Source: Loxodes magnus
Lineage: Eukaryota; Ciliophora; Karyorelictea; Loxodida; Loxodidae
Assembly: GCA_946699065.1 (NCBI GenBank)
Contig: CAMPDV010000686.1
Coordinates: forward strand, 62,001 to 126,000
Length of the DNA stretch: 64,000 nt
Reading direction: 5' to 3'
Of this stretch, positions 49,740 to 60,471 are shown piece after piece. Below the pieces are notes generated by a model. That model did no database searches, was not told the origin of the DNA, and was given only the letters and a program-made list of their open reading frames with translations. A program made the position numbers and the translations under genes. How positions within the stretch are numbered: the first letter of the stretch is position 1; each line of letters begins with the position of its first letter.

Positions 49740-52200
49740 CTATACATTCCATCTTCTCAAGCTACCAATACCATCCCCAGAATAGATCCATCTTGAATCC
49801 CTTGATAATGTCAACGACCATATTGAATATTCGTGACCACTCAAAGTTAATACACACTAACCAGCTGAAAAAGACCATATCTTTATTGTTAAGTCAGCAG
49901 AGGCTGATACTATGTATCTAGAGTCATAGGAGATTACTACCGATCTAATACGATCAGTATGTCCCTCTAAAGTTCTCAGGAGAGTACCCTTGGGGAAATT
50001 TCAGATCTTTATGGTTAAGTCATGTGATGCTGATATGATGTATCTAGAGTCATAGGAGATTACTACCGAAGAAATAGTATTTGCATGTCCTACTAAAGTT
50101 TTAACACATGAACTAGATAAAAAATCTCAAAATGAACTTTATAACTTTCATATCTTGATAGTTTTATCATCAGATGCTGATACTATATATCTAGAGTCAT
50201 AGGAGATTACTACCGAGGAAATAGAATCAGTATGTCCCACTAAAGTTCTCAGGAGAGTACCATCACGGAAATTTCAGATCTTTATGGTTTTGTCAGATGA
50301 TGCTGATACTATATAACTAGAGTCATTGGAGATTACTACCGAGTTAATAGCAGAAGTATGTCCCTTTAAAGTTCTAAGGAGAGTATCATTAGAGAAATTT
50401 CAAATCTTTATGGTTAGGTCATCAGAGGCTGATATGATATATCTAGAGTCAAAGGAGATTACTACCGAGTTAATAGCAGAAGTATGTCCCTTTAAAGTTC
50501 TCAGGAGAGTACCATTAGAGAAATTTCAGATCTTTATGGTTTTGTCATCAGATGCTGATACTATATAACTAGAGTCAAAGGAGATTACTACCGAGATAAT
50601 AAAAGAAGTATGTCCCTTTAAAGTATTGATTAAGGCAGATGCTTAATAATCTCAGACCTTAATTGTATTATCATATGAACCAGTGATGATATATTGATTG
50701 TCAGGAGAGATAGCTATTGATCTGATGCATCAGGAATGACCTTTAAGTTCATGCGGATACTCAGTTGCTATTTCGGATAGATCAGCATTACTCAATACAC
50801 AACCGATAAACTTAGTATTCCTTAAATTACATAGATGGAAACTTGAATTAGAGAAATCACATTCAGTAAATATCATGTCCGATAGATCTGCTTGCACTAA
50901 TCTCATGTTGGAGAAATTTTATTATGATGCAAACTTAACATTCAGGTAGTTAAGTATCGTTATCACATTCGATGATAACTACGATACTTCCTATGATTTC
51001 CTAGATAACTCTAACACCTAATTTAATTTATTACCCAGTTATATATCTTATATTCTAGATAACTATAATAAGATCGATGTCTAAAAGGTTAAGCTTGAGT
51101 GATTTAAAGGATATTACTTCAAATATTAAATATCGATACTTTGTTGTTGTATTAGTTGGTTTAAAATTTGATTTAACTATTCGAACGTTAGAGTATTGAA
51201 ATTCACTAAGGTTTATTTTATCAAGTTTGGCTGCTCTTACAATTATTGAACTTAAAAGTTCTATTACTCAAACTAAAGTTCAAGGATATATTGAAGCAAC
51301 TGCTAATCTTTTCTTTATAGAGTACTTGAAACTTCTTGGTATATTTTAAACTGAGATTAGTCTTTTTATATTAGTTACTCTTAAACTTATTATTTGTCTT
51401 AATTTTAGTGTCTTAGGGAGGCTTAGTCTTAATATAAGTATTATAATTATTAGTTTTGTTATATACCTTATTATTGGAGATCATAAACTTGTTATTGTTG
51501 AAACTACTTTTATTATTATTGACCTTAACATAGACCACTTACTACATTTTATTAACTGAAATAAGATTCTATTAACTAACTAGCTTTTTAATAAGTTAAT
51601 ATCTAACCCTATGAATGATCTCTCAGAAAATTGAAGGCATTTAAGAGATATTACTGAATATTGTATCGCAAACCTTAATCACTCAAATTTAAATTTTATT
51701 CTTACTTCATCTCATTGATTTCTCTTAGTATTTCCGTAAATTACTACTATTATTCTTATAGCTAATACTGATTTGCCTACTGGTGGATATGCTAGCGCTA
51801 TTACTATTATTAAATGTTGAGTTCCGATAATCGATTCAATAAATTCTTAATCTTATTCACTCTTTAAGTATATTATTCTATCAAGATCTTAAATATTCAT
51901 TTAATTACCTACTAGCAGATATTATTCCACTACTAACTAACACCATTAATAACATTCCTTATAAACTATAGCTACTCTTATTTCTAATTCTATTAATCCT
52001 ATAACCAATCGAGTAATTGATTTAACCATAATTAATCCAATGCACGAAGTTGTTGAGGCAACTAAGGCTATTCTAGTTATTGTATCATAAAGTTTTGTAG
52101 ATCCTAAGGCCTGACATTAAAAGTTTGTTGATGATTCGTGCAAACTATCAATTACGTAATCTAGAATACTGTATTTAAACAGTTGAAACATGAAATGCAG
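49740..52200 (-). CDS. P-loop-like, pentapeptide-like and WD40 protein
   Basis: Eight WD40 blades lie at 50750-49780 on the minus strand, each about 126 bp, with consensus LRTLKGHTSAINSVVIS and SRYIVSASDDKTIKIWNF. Several are nearly identical in DNA. Upstream, 50935-50770 encodes pentapeptide-like repeats (VQADLSDMIFTECDFSNSSF, then HLCNLRNTKF and NADLSEI). Further upstream the same strand has AYPPVGKSVLA near 51795, like a Walker A site whose first Gly is Ala. The whole would resemble STAND-type NTPases that carry a WD40 sensor. The upstream 1.2 kb is low-complexity I/L/V/T and only weakly protein-like, so the NTPase part is inference and may be decayed. Trp again uses TGA and TGG. The start is unknown; the end is near 49740. 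Confidence 0.7.
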
Positions 52201-52249
52201 TTGCAAGGAAGTTGCTTGGCTTAAAACTAACCTTAATCGAAAGCATTTC

Positions 52250-52532
52250 TACAGTTAGGACACTGTTACATATCCATTTATAAAAAATAAAATTAGTTTT
52301 AGTATTTAGAAACTAATTACAATGAAATAAAAATTAAAATATTTAAAATTTAATTATTAAATTTAATTTATTAATAAATGAAAACTAATAAAGATTAATT
52401 TCTCTTAGAGAATAAGGAAAAAGAGATGGTTTATACCCAAAATAAAGGGGGCCAAATCACAAAAGATGGGCTCTCCTATCTAAAAATCCGAAAAGAGAAA
52501 ATAAATTTAGGTAAGAGACACTGAATCTCCAA
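52250..52532. other. Junction segment between WD40 gene and 18S 5' fragment
   Basis: The sequence GAGATGGTTTATACCCAAAATAAAGGGGGCC and following is less AT-rich than usual but I cannot match it to 18S. It marks where 18S homology stops on its 3' side. Confidence 0.5.
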
Positions 52533-52938
52533 TCATCGAGACGAAGCCCAGTGTCGTTATTTATTGTATCTACCTCAGGATTGGGTAATTTACACGACTG
52601 CTGCCTTCCTTAGATGTGGTCTCTCAGGCTCCGGAATCGAACCCTAATTCTCCGTTACCCGTCACTGCCATACTAATCCAATACCATCGAAAACTGATAG
52701 GGCAGAAACTTGAATGACCTGCCATGCTTCATGGTCCTTGTGTATTATAATTCTCACACAAACTAAATATCTAATAAACATCTTGCATGCATTCTAGAAT
52801 TACTACGGTTATCTAACACACCATCAAATAAACTATCACTGCTTTAATGAACCATTCACAGTTCCACGAGTAAATGCTTAAACATGCATGGCTTAGTCTT
52901 TGAGACAAACGTATGACTACTGGCAGGATCAACCAGAT
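52533..52938 (-). rRNA. 18S rRNA, 5' ~400 nt (truncated)
   Basis: On the minus strand the gene starts at 52938 with TGGTTGATCCTGCCAG and follows standard 18S through GGAAGGCAGCAGTCGTGTAAATTAC to about the ACACTGGGC region. Homology then stops. The middle of 18S, roughly 500 nt including the CAGCAGCCGCGG loop, is not in the window. The fragment keeps most universal bases. Confidence 0.9.
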
Positions 52939-53480
52939 TTATACTTTTCTATTTCCATCCACTTTTTCTATATACTCCTTTCCTCCCCCTTCATTTATGT
53001 TTCATAACACTACGTATCAACTATCCATACTTCAACCTACCTTTTACTCCAACTTGTCTTAAAAAATATACACTAAGCCACCACTATAGGCATCAAGATC
53101 TTTTTACCTTCTAAGCCAATCTTCATTTCTTATATATGTATTTCTCAATTTTTAGATTCACGCCTTTGTCACACATAACTCATTCATCTAAGCCATCAAT
53201 TTTTTCTTTCAAGTCTCTTTTCTACTTTTTATCTGCTTATATTGAATCTTCTTTTCTCAAAAGGTAGCACTTAAAGCGCTTCATACTTATGTTTCATCTT
53301 CTTCGTTCCATTCTTCATCTATCAAAACTTTTTCTTTTACTTTCTCTTTTTTCAAATTTTCGAAAATTTGAAATTTTGTACTTTAATAATCAAAGTAAGT
53401 TAAAGTAAGAAAACCCCAGCAGAGATAGTAATGAGAATCTTGATGTAAAATCCTAGATAGATGATACAAAGATAAGTAAC
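52939..53480 (-). other. rDNA spacer (external transcribed / intergenic)
   Basis: T- and C-rich sequence lies between 28S (right) and 18S (left) on the minus strand, where an intergenic spacer and 5' ETS would sit. It has no coding signal. An AAAATTTCGAAAATTT-type hairpin is near 53355. Confidence 0.6.
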
Positions 53481-53487
53481 TAAAGGA

Positions 53488-53597
53488 AAGACTAGGTACT
53501 ACTAGGTACTACTAGGTAAGATTAGGTACTATTAGGTACAACTTCTTTTTAACTAGGTACTAATAGGTACATGTACTCGGTACAACTAGGTACGACT
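53488..53597. repeat. ACTAGGTAC short repeats at the 28S truncation
   Basis: About ten copies of (A)CTAGGTACT/ATTAGGTAC end directly at the point where 28S homology starts (near 53597). Confidence 0.85.
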
Positions 53598-53962
53598 GTG
53601 AGCGGTTTCTGTCAGTTCTGAGCTGGCTGTAGGACACCTGTGCTATCTTTTAACGGATGTACCGCCCCGGCCAAACTCCCCACCTTACGGTTTCTCCAAC
53701 CCAGTTACATTACTAGAAAGTTACTGCATGACAGTATAAGTAAAGTGACATTAGTAGTGGTATTTCAAGATCGCGGCCTCCTACTTATTCTACGCCTCCC
53801 ACGCCGCTCTACGCGCCAGACTAGAGTCAATCTCAACAGGGTCTTCTTTCCTTGCTGATTATGCCAAGTCCGTTCCCTTGGCAGTGGCATCGCTAGGTAG
53901 TAGATAGGGACAGTAGGAATCTCGTTATCCATTCATGCACGTCACTAATTAGATGACGAAGA

Positions 53963-53996
<34 letters not shown>

Positions 53997-55855
53997 TGCC
54001 GTTTACTCGCGCTTCGTTGAATTTCATCACTTTGACTTTCAGAGCACTGGGCAGAAATCACATTTTGTTAACATATCACCTTCACAATGCTTTGTTTTAA
54101 TTAAACAGTCGGATTCCTCCTGCCGCTCCAGTTCTGAGGTGGTCATTCGCCGCAGGGCCGACCACCTTCGGTCATGGCGTCAAACTCCCACTTCCGTGAA
54201 AATTAAGTCAAACAATCCCTCCAGTGGAGATTTCTACCTGGCCCTCAGAGCCAATCTTTCTCCCGAAGTTACAGATCTAATTTGCCGACTTCCCTTACCT
54301 ACATTTCTATTGACTAGAGGCTGTTAACCTTGGAGACCTGCTGCGGTATAGGAACGAATACTCCTACATATTACATACCGCAAGTTTCATGGATCGTAAT
54401 TGGTGCTCTAGAAAAAACATAAAGTGTGTTGCTCTTCCATACATCACGCCTCTCACTATAATGTATCCAGGCGCACATATATGTTAGACAGAAAAGACAA
54501 CTCTCCCCAGGACCAACCCTGACATATTACGACATACTGTGTCACCACTATGTAGTAAGTACCATTTGAATATTAACCATATTCCCTTTCCCTCGTAAGG
54601 TTAGGATCGGGTGACTCATGATCCAGTGCGGTTCTCATGAAAACCTTTTCCACTTCAGTCTTCCAAGTTGGTATTGGAATACTTGCTAATACCACCAAGA
54701 TCCGCACTAATACATGCTCATAGCTCTTCACAGAATTACCTCCATGCAGATACTACGCCCTCCTACACCAGAGGGCAGAGTATGGGCACCCGCCTTTCAC
54801 GACTACCATTTTCAGGGCTAGTCCATTCTGTAGGTGAGTTGTTACATTCCTTAGCAGGTTCCGACTTCCATGACTTCCGTCCTACTGTCTAAATGGATTA
54901 ACGACTTTTCTTGCAGACGGGTTCTGTCGCCTTAACTCCGTTTCAGGTTGGGCCCTCATCGCCATTTCTGCTTACCAGGATTGTCCCACTAGGGACATTT
55001 ATGTCATGTCACGTTCATTTATGAAACGTTATTGCACCCATTTAAGTTTGATAATAGGAGGAAGAAGTTACTCCTCTCGAACCTCTATTCATTGGCTTTA
55101 CCGGATAACACGAAAAGTCCCAGCTATCCTGAGGTAAACTTCGGAAGGAACCAGCTACTAGATGGTTCGATGAGTCTTTCGCCCTATACTCAGATCCACA
55201 GAGCGATTTGCACGTCAGCACCTACACGAACCTCCAATCAGAGTTTCCCCTGGCTTCGTCCTGCCCAAGCATAACTTACCATCTTTCGGGCCTCTATTGA
55301 TGGTAGAGATTACTTTCATTTCGCCTAACATTTTCATGCACAGACTCACGATATAGCTAGATTCCTTGGTCCGTGTTTCAAGACGGGACGGTTCGTCCAC
55401 TATATCCTTGCAATACTTCTTTTCAAAACTTTGCTCAGATTTATTGTAGACGCACAGCTTCCTTTCCAACTATTTAGGTTTTTTAACTCTCTTTCCAAAG
55501 TGCTTTTCACTTTTCCCTCACGGTACTTGTGCACTATTGGGTTCTGGACGTATTTAGCCTTATGAGGAGTTTACCTCGCACTTTGGATAGGAATCCCAAG
55601 CTATCTCTTAGATAGTTTGGTTTTTAATCTAATTGAACCTCACGGGGTTATCACCCTCTATGACGTGTCATTCCTGACTAATTTGGTCAATCAAACCAAC
55701 ACCATTCCTCCCTAACTTAGATAATTCCGAAGATTTACAAGTGGGTTTTGGCCGCTTCATTCTCCGTTACTAAGGCCATCCTTGTTAGTTTCTTTTCCTT
55801 CGCTTACTGATATGCTTAAGTTCAGCAGATTATCTTGCTCCCCTCAGATCACAAT
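53597..55855 (-). rRNA. 28S rRNA, 5' two-thirds (3'-truncated)
   Basis: On the minus strand this runs from the 28S start through domains I-IV into domain V. Recognisable landmarks are AAACTCCTCATAAGGCTAAATACG, GTAGCTGGTTC, TGCCGAAGCTG-type helices, ACTCTCTTAAGGTAGCCAAATG and GGGGAGTTTGGCCGGGGCGG. Homology ends shortly after GGTGTCCTA. The peptidyl-transferase ring 3' part and domain VI are missing. Core positions are mostly intact, more so than in copy 1. About 2.26 kb of the usual 3.2-3.5 kb is present. Small apparent open frames inside it are not genes. Confidence 0.93.
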
Positions 55856-55920
55856 TACAAATACTCAGTTTTTTCACTTAGTAAAAGAATTCTTATTCAC
55901 TTACATTTGTATTTTATATG

Positions 55921-56075
55921 ATACTGAAAGGAACATACCTTGAGTTTCCCCAAGGTGTCTGTTTCGTTGGGAAACCTGATGACTCACGAAATCCTGCAAT
56001 TCGCATTGAATTTCGTGCTTCGCTGCGTCCTTCATCGACGCCAGAGTTTAGGCATCTATTGTTGGGGCTTTTGTT
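55921..56075 (-). rRNA. 5.8S rRNA, copy 2
   Basis: CGATGAAGGACGCAGCGAAG, then GCGAATTGCAGG and TTTCGTGAGTCATC are all canonical. ITS2 between this and 28S is about 65 nt and ITS1 about 85 nt. Confidence 0.9.
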
Positions 56076-56160
56076 TTGCTTAGGTTTATATATTTGATAA
56101 AATGAAAAGCAGCATAAAACTGTAAATAAATTTGGATTTTGTAATGTTTGATATTAATGT

Positions 56161-56690
56161 TAATGATCCATCCGCAGGCCCACCTACAGATATCTTGTTA
56201 CAACTTCTCCTTCCTCTAAGTGATAAGGTTCAATTAACTTCCCATTAGTCCGAGAGGTTCACCTGATCACTCGAAATCGGTAGAAGCGACGGGGGATGTG
56301 CACAAAGGGGAGGAACTTAATCAGTGCAAGCTGATGACTTGCGCTTACTAGGAATTCCTAGTTGACGACCAAGAATTGCAAGGATCAATCCCAACTACGA
56401 CGTAGTTAAAAAGTTGCCGGAGTAGCTATACTTAGGAACTCATTGGCTGAGTCAGTGTAGCTTGCGTGCGGCCAGGACATCTAAGGGCATCACAGACCTG
56501 TTATTGCCTCACACTTCCTCCAACTAAAAGCTGGAAGTCCCTCTAAGAAGACAACTTCCTCGGATAGAAAGAGTCTATTTAGCAAGTTGAGATCCCGTTC
56601 GTTATCAGAATTAACCAGACAAATCACTCCACCAACTAAGAACGGCCATGCACCACCACCCATAGAATCAAGAAAGAGCTCTCAATCTGC

Positions 56691-56724
<34 letters not shown>

Positions 56725-56761
56725 CCGTGTTGAGTCAATTAAGCCGCAGGTTCCACTCTTT

Positions 56762-56795
<34 letters not shown>

Positions 56796-56943
56796 TCTTG
56801 CGACCATACTCTCTCCAGAATTCAAAGACTTTGATTTCTCGGAAGGTGCCGAGGAGATTTATACGGTTTCCCCGATCCCTAGTCGGCATAATTTATGGTT
56901 AAGACTAGGACGGTATCTGATCGTCTTGGATCCCTTAACTCAA
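56161..56943 (-). rRNA. 18S rRNA, 3' half, copy 2 (5'-truncated)
   Basis: Same extent as 863-1642. It carries damage at universal sites: the decoding-region GACGGGCGGTGTGTACAAAG is changed (GACGGGGGATGTGCACAAAG, on this strand) and one A is lost from TTGAGTCAAATTAAG near 56737. It is therefore very likely a pseudogene, although the linked 28S looks better kept. Confidence 0.9.
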
Positions 56944-57459
56944 AAACTTAAATTTTTATATTATTTTTTTTATAAAACTGGAGAATAAGTTAAATTTAGC
57001 AGTTAAGCAAAAATAGTTAATTTTTACATAGTTCTGATTTGTACATTCTAATAAATAAGATATCTAGTTATTTAGCAATAAATAAGTAAATTCTCTAAAA
57101 TTTTATAATCTCTTTACTATTTTATTATGTGATTACAGTTTTTTAGTTAAAAACTAATTGAGAATTAGATTATTTCTATTTTGTTAAACTTAATTAAATT
57201 TTACACTTTTCAAAACTATTTTAATTTCTCATAAAATATACCAAATAATCCTTTTTATATTATTCTCTTTAATTAATTAATAATATGTTTTTTTAATTAA
57301 TAGTAGAACCTTTATTTTATAATTTCAATAGTGCCATTTTTTTAGTACTTGATAAATTCAATTTTATTTACTTATTTAAGAGTTTTCATCTTTTTATCTA
57401 TAATCAACTGTTTCGTAGATTAGCTAGGATTATATTATCTAAGTTTCTAACATTTAGAA

Positions 57460-58790
57460 AATAGATGAGATTGCTAAGGGTGGCTTTAGAGTTTTTTGAA
57501 AAGCTTTACTGAAGGAAGAACATTAATAGCGATAAAGAGTTTTACAATTAAAGTTTATCTTAGGCAGCTAAGAAAGAGATGGAATAGCAGCTATCAATAC
57601 CTAAAAGATGCATCATCCTAATAGTATCTTTATATGAGTACTGTCCTTAGCTGCTGTGTTTGGTATTGGAATGTCTGCCTTACAATTTATACTAGCTTAT
57701 AAAAAATAAGCAATATCTATCATAGAAAATCAGATATAACATAAGCTTGGATATCGTGATATGTCTAGAGTGTATTATCAAGAAGAATATTATTCACAGA
57801 GATCTTAAGAGTAATAACATATTACTGGACAATAATTTAAGAGCTAAAATAACAGGTTTTAATTTGTCAAAAGTGAGAATGGAAACTTAATCTTTCGAAT
57901 CAAAAACTTAGATAGGCAATATTCGTTGGATAGCTCCTGAATTGATGTGCATAAAGCCTAAATACAGAAATAACCAGATATTTTTGCTTTTGGAGTCATT
58001 TTTTGGGAAATTGCAACTAATTAAGTGTCCTATTAAGAAACTAATAACTTATCTATAAGAGAGGATATAAAAGCTGGAGATAGAGAAAAAATTCCTGAGG
58101 AATTTCCTCAGGATTATAAGATTTTATTTGAAAAATTTTGGACTTAAAATTCAAATGAGAGAGCAAGTCTGGAAACTGTATAAAGCTTACTATTGAGTAG
58201 CTTAGAAAAATCTACAAATAAGCCCCAAAATAAGATCCATAAGTAATGAAAAATTCAACTAAAATGGAAAATTTGAGAATTCCTGCATTAAAGGAAATCA
58301 AGGCTTTCACTTAACTTTTATTAATTATTAACTTGCATAAAAATAAAATAAAGGTAAATATTTATCTTTTAGGCTCAACTTTGATGGGACGCTAGGGAGG
58401 AGTTTGATCTGTAGTGATATCTGGTGACTAGAAATTAATTGTATCGGCTAGTTATGATATAAACTTAAAAATATGAGAGTTTCTTGCTGGAACTTGTAAG
58501 AGAATTTTGATGGGACACTAGAATTTAGTTTTATCCGTAAATCCAGTGATCTTCACCGTATAATTTTCTCCTCATTTCCTTAGTTGGCCTATCTCTTATT
58601 AAATTCTTTTTGAGCATATCTACTAACAGCTTCTTCACCAAACTAGCTCATTAAAAGCCAGAATCTTATCTATGCAGTACATATTTATGCTCAGAAGATA
58701 GAAGAATAATCTTAATTACCACTTCAGATTCTTCAAAGGTAAGAAATGCTTAATCTCTTTAGATTAAAGATTAAATTCTAGATATTTAAG
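57460..58790 (+). pseudogene. Decayed protein kinase with WD40 repeats, copy 2
   Basis: Same structure as 2160-3480. The catalytic loop ([14 protein letters not shown]) is near 57795, RWIAPEL near 57930, DIFAFGVIFWE after the same frame change, and LMGR/WSVV at 58380-58420. Some differences from copy 1 are single-base indels (for example an extra T near 57496 and a 9-bp insertion, ATATCGTG-like, near 57755), which fit neutral decay. The shared frameshift predates the duplication. Confidence 0.75.
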
Positions 58791-60471
58791 ATATTTTAAC
58801 TTAATAGATTAAGATTTTGACGATTTATAGAATAAAATTCTATAATGGGCTAGAATGGTAAATTATCAGAGTTCTTTCTGAGTAACAACAAAAAAGCGTG
58901 AAAAGTTTTAACGGTTAGGATAATTTATAGTTGATTGGAAAGAAGGAGTATTGGTAAGGCTTTTAATTACAAGATATATAAGTTAGGACGATTGTGGAAA
59001 TGCTCACTAATTTTATTAATTAATACTAAGAGTTTGGTATAAACCATATTTTGATATATGAATTCCAGAAGTTAAGGAAGTAAGAGAGTTATATCCTAAT
59101 CCCATCTTAAAACAGGTAGACAAGGAAATCCTATTTATTCACTTTATTTTGTATAAGTACCATGAGAATAGAATTAACATTCTCCATTTTCATTTTCGTA
59201 AGTTCGTAGCTACAAGGTCATCTAAAATAAAGCTAAGTTAGGACTGCAGTATCGAGGAATATCGTAAATTTTATAATTAGTTTGCAGACTTTTTAGTTAT
59301 ATCGAAACATCCTTTAAGAACTCTGCTAAAAAACATTAGCATTCACTTATAATAAGTCATAACATAATCCCAATCTTAAAATCTTCTTAACTATCTTTGA
59401 TGACTTTAATATCCTTTCGTTATTTCAAATCTATTAATATAAGATCATCTTAAGAGTAAAACCCGCAAAATAATACTAAGCAAATAGCCATAAAATTATC
59501 AACTGTGCTAAATGCAGTTATCCCTCAATTCTTTGATATTTCTCCTTTTTCTAGAAATTAAAAAGTTTTCAGATTGTAAGAATAAATCTATTTATCATTG
59601 TAATTATGTAAATATATAACTCATGAAATGTATAGAATATTTCCGTATTTGTAAAGATTACAGTGCAAGAGTTTTCTTGGAAAATCTTAATCTTTGTTCA
59701 GAAGTAATCATACACTGGATCCTAAATCTAAAAATAATATTACGTATTTTCTCCCGAAATCGTTTATCCACAGAAACATTTCTCAATAAGGTGCCACAGA
59801 TCGATTTTTTTGCAGTTGGAAATTTATTTTCTGAGACCTGTTCTTAAATTCTAATAATTGTATTGTACTTATACATATCATTTTAAATTACTAGCTATCC
59901 TTAATCTCCTATATTATCAAAAAATTTCGATTTTTGACTTCTATACACCCGAATCTTTTCTACAACAAGGATTCAAATATTTGAACTTGCTACCACATCC
60001 ATTTTTCATTTAGCTTTAAAATATTGCTAAGAAGATCTTATTCTGAGTTTTTGCTTCTAAAGACATACACATTTCCCTAGATTATATTCATAGTATAGTA
60101 ATGTAAAGGTTCAGGAAAATCGATACAATGGTAGATAATTTCTCACTGCAATTATTATTTTTACATGCTAAATATGATTTTGTACACTAGCGCTAAGTCT
60201 TGTATGATGGAAATTTGATAATGATAGGGTGGTAAGGGGTTTAGAATAAATTAGGTTAGTATAAATATTAATTGAGCAAATGAAAAAGGTGTCCCTTACA
60301 TATAGACTTTGGATGGATGGTAGTTTGTATTAATGAAGTAAGTGAAAATAGATTGGAATTAGCGCATTGCAATATGAAATTAGAACTAAATAATTAAGCA
60401 TTTAACAATTTACAAATTATTACAATATTTATATTTTTTCTATCAATGAGACTTGGCAGCATTAAGACTTT
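58791..60471. other. Duplicated AT-rich sequence, no gene recognised
   Basis: Counterpart of 3481-5172. A patch at 59630-59840 diverges more from copy 1 than its surroundings (copy 1 at 4330-4545) and reads as a longer open frame, but I see no family. Confidence 0.45.

Larger units (their letters stand above)
55302..60471. repeat. Segmental duplication, copy 2
   Basis: Direct copy of 1-5172. The right edge coincides with the start of a 5'-truncated LINE. rDNA continues leftward to 53597 beyond the part seen in copy 1. Confidence 0.93.

Noticed and set aside
53640..55470. Several open frames of 70-124 codons on both strands
   Set aside because: They lie inside 28S rRNA, which is GC-richer and so has fewer stop triplets by chance.
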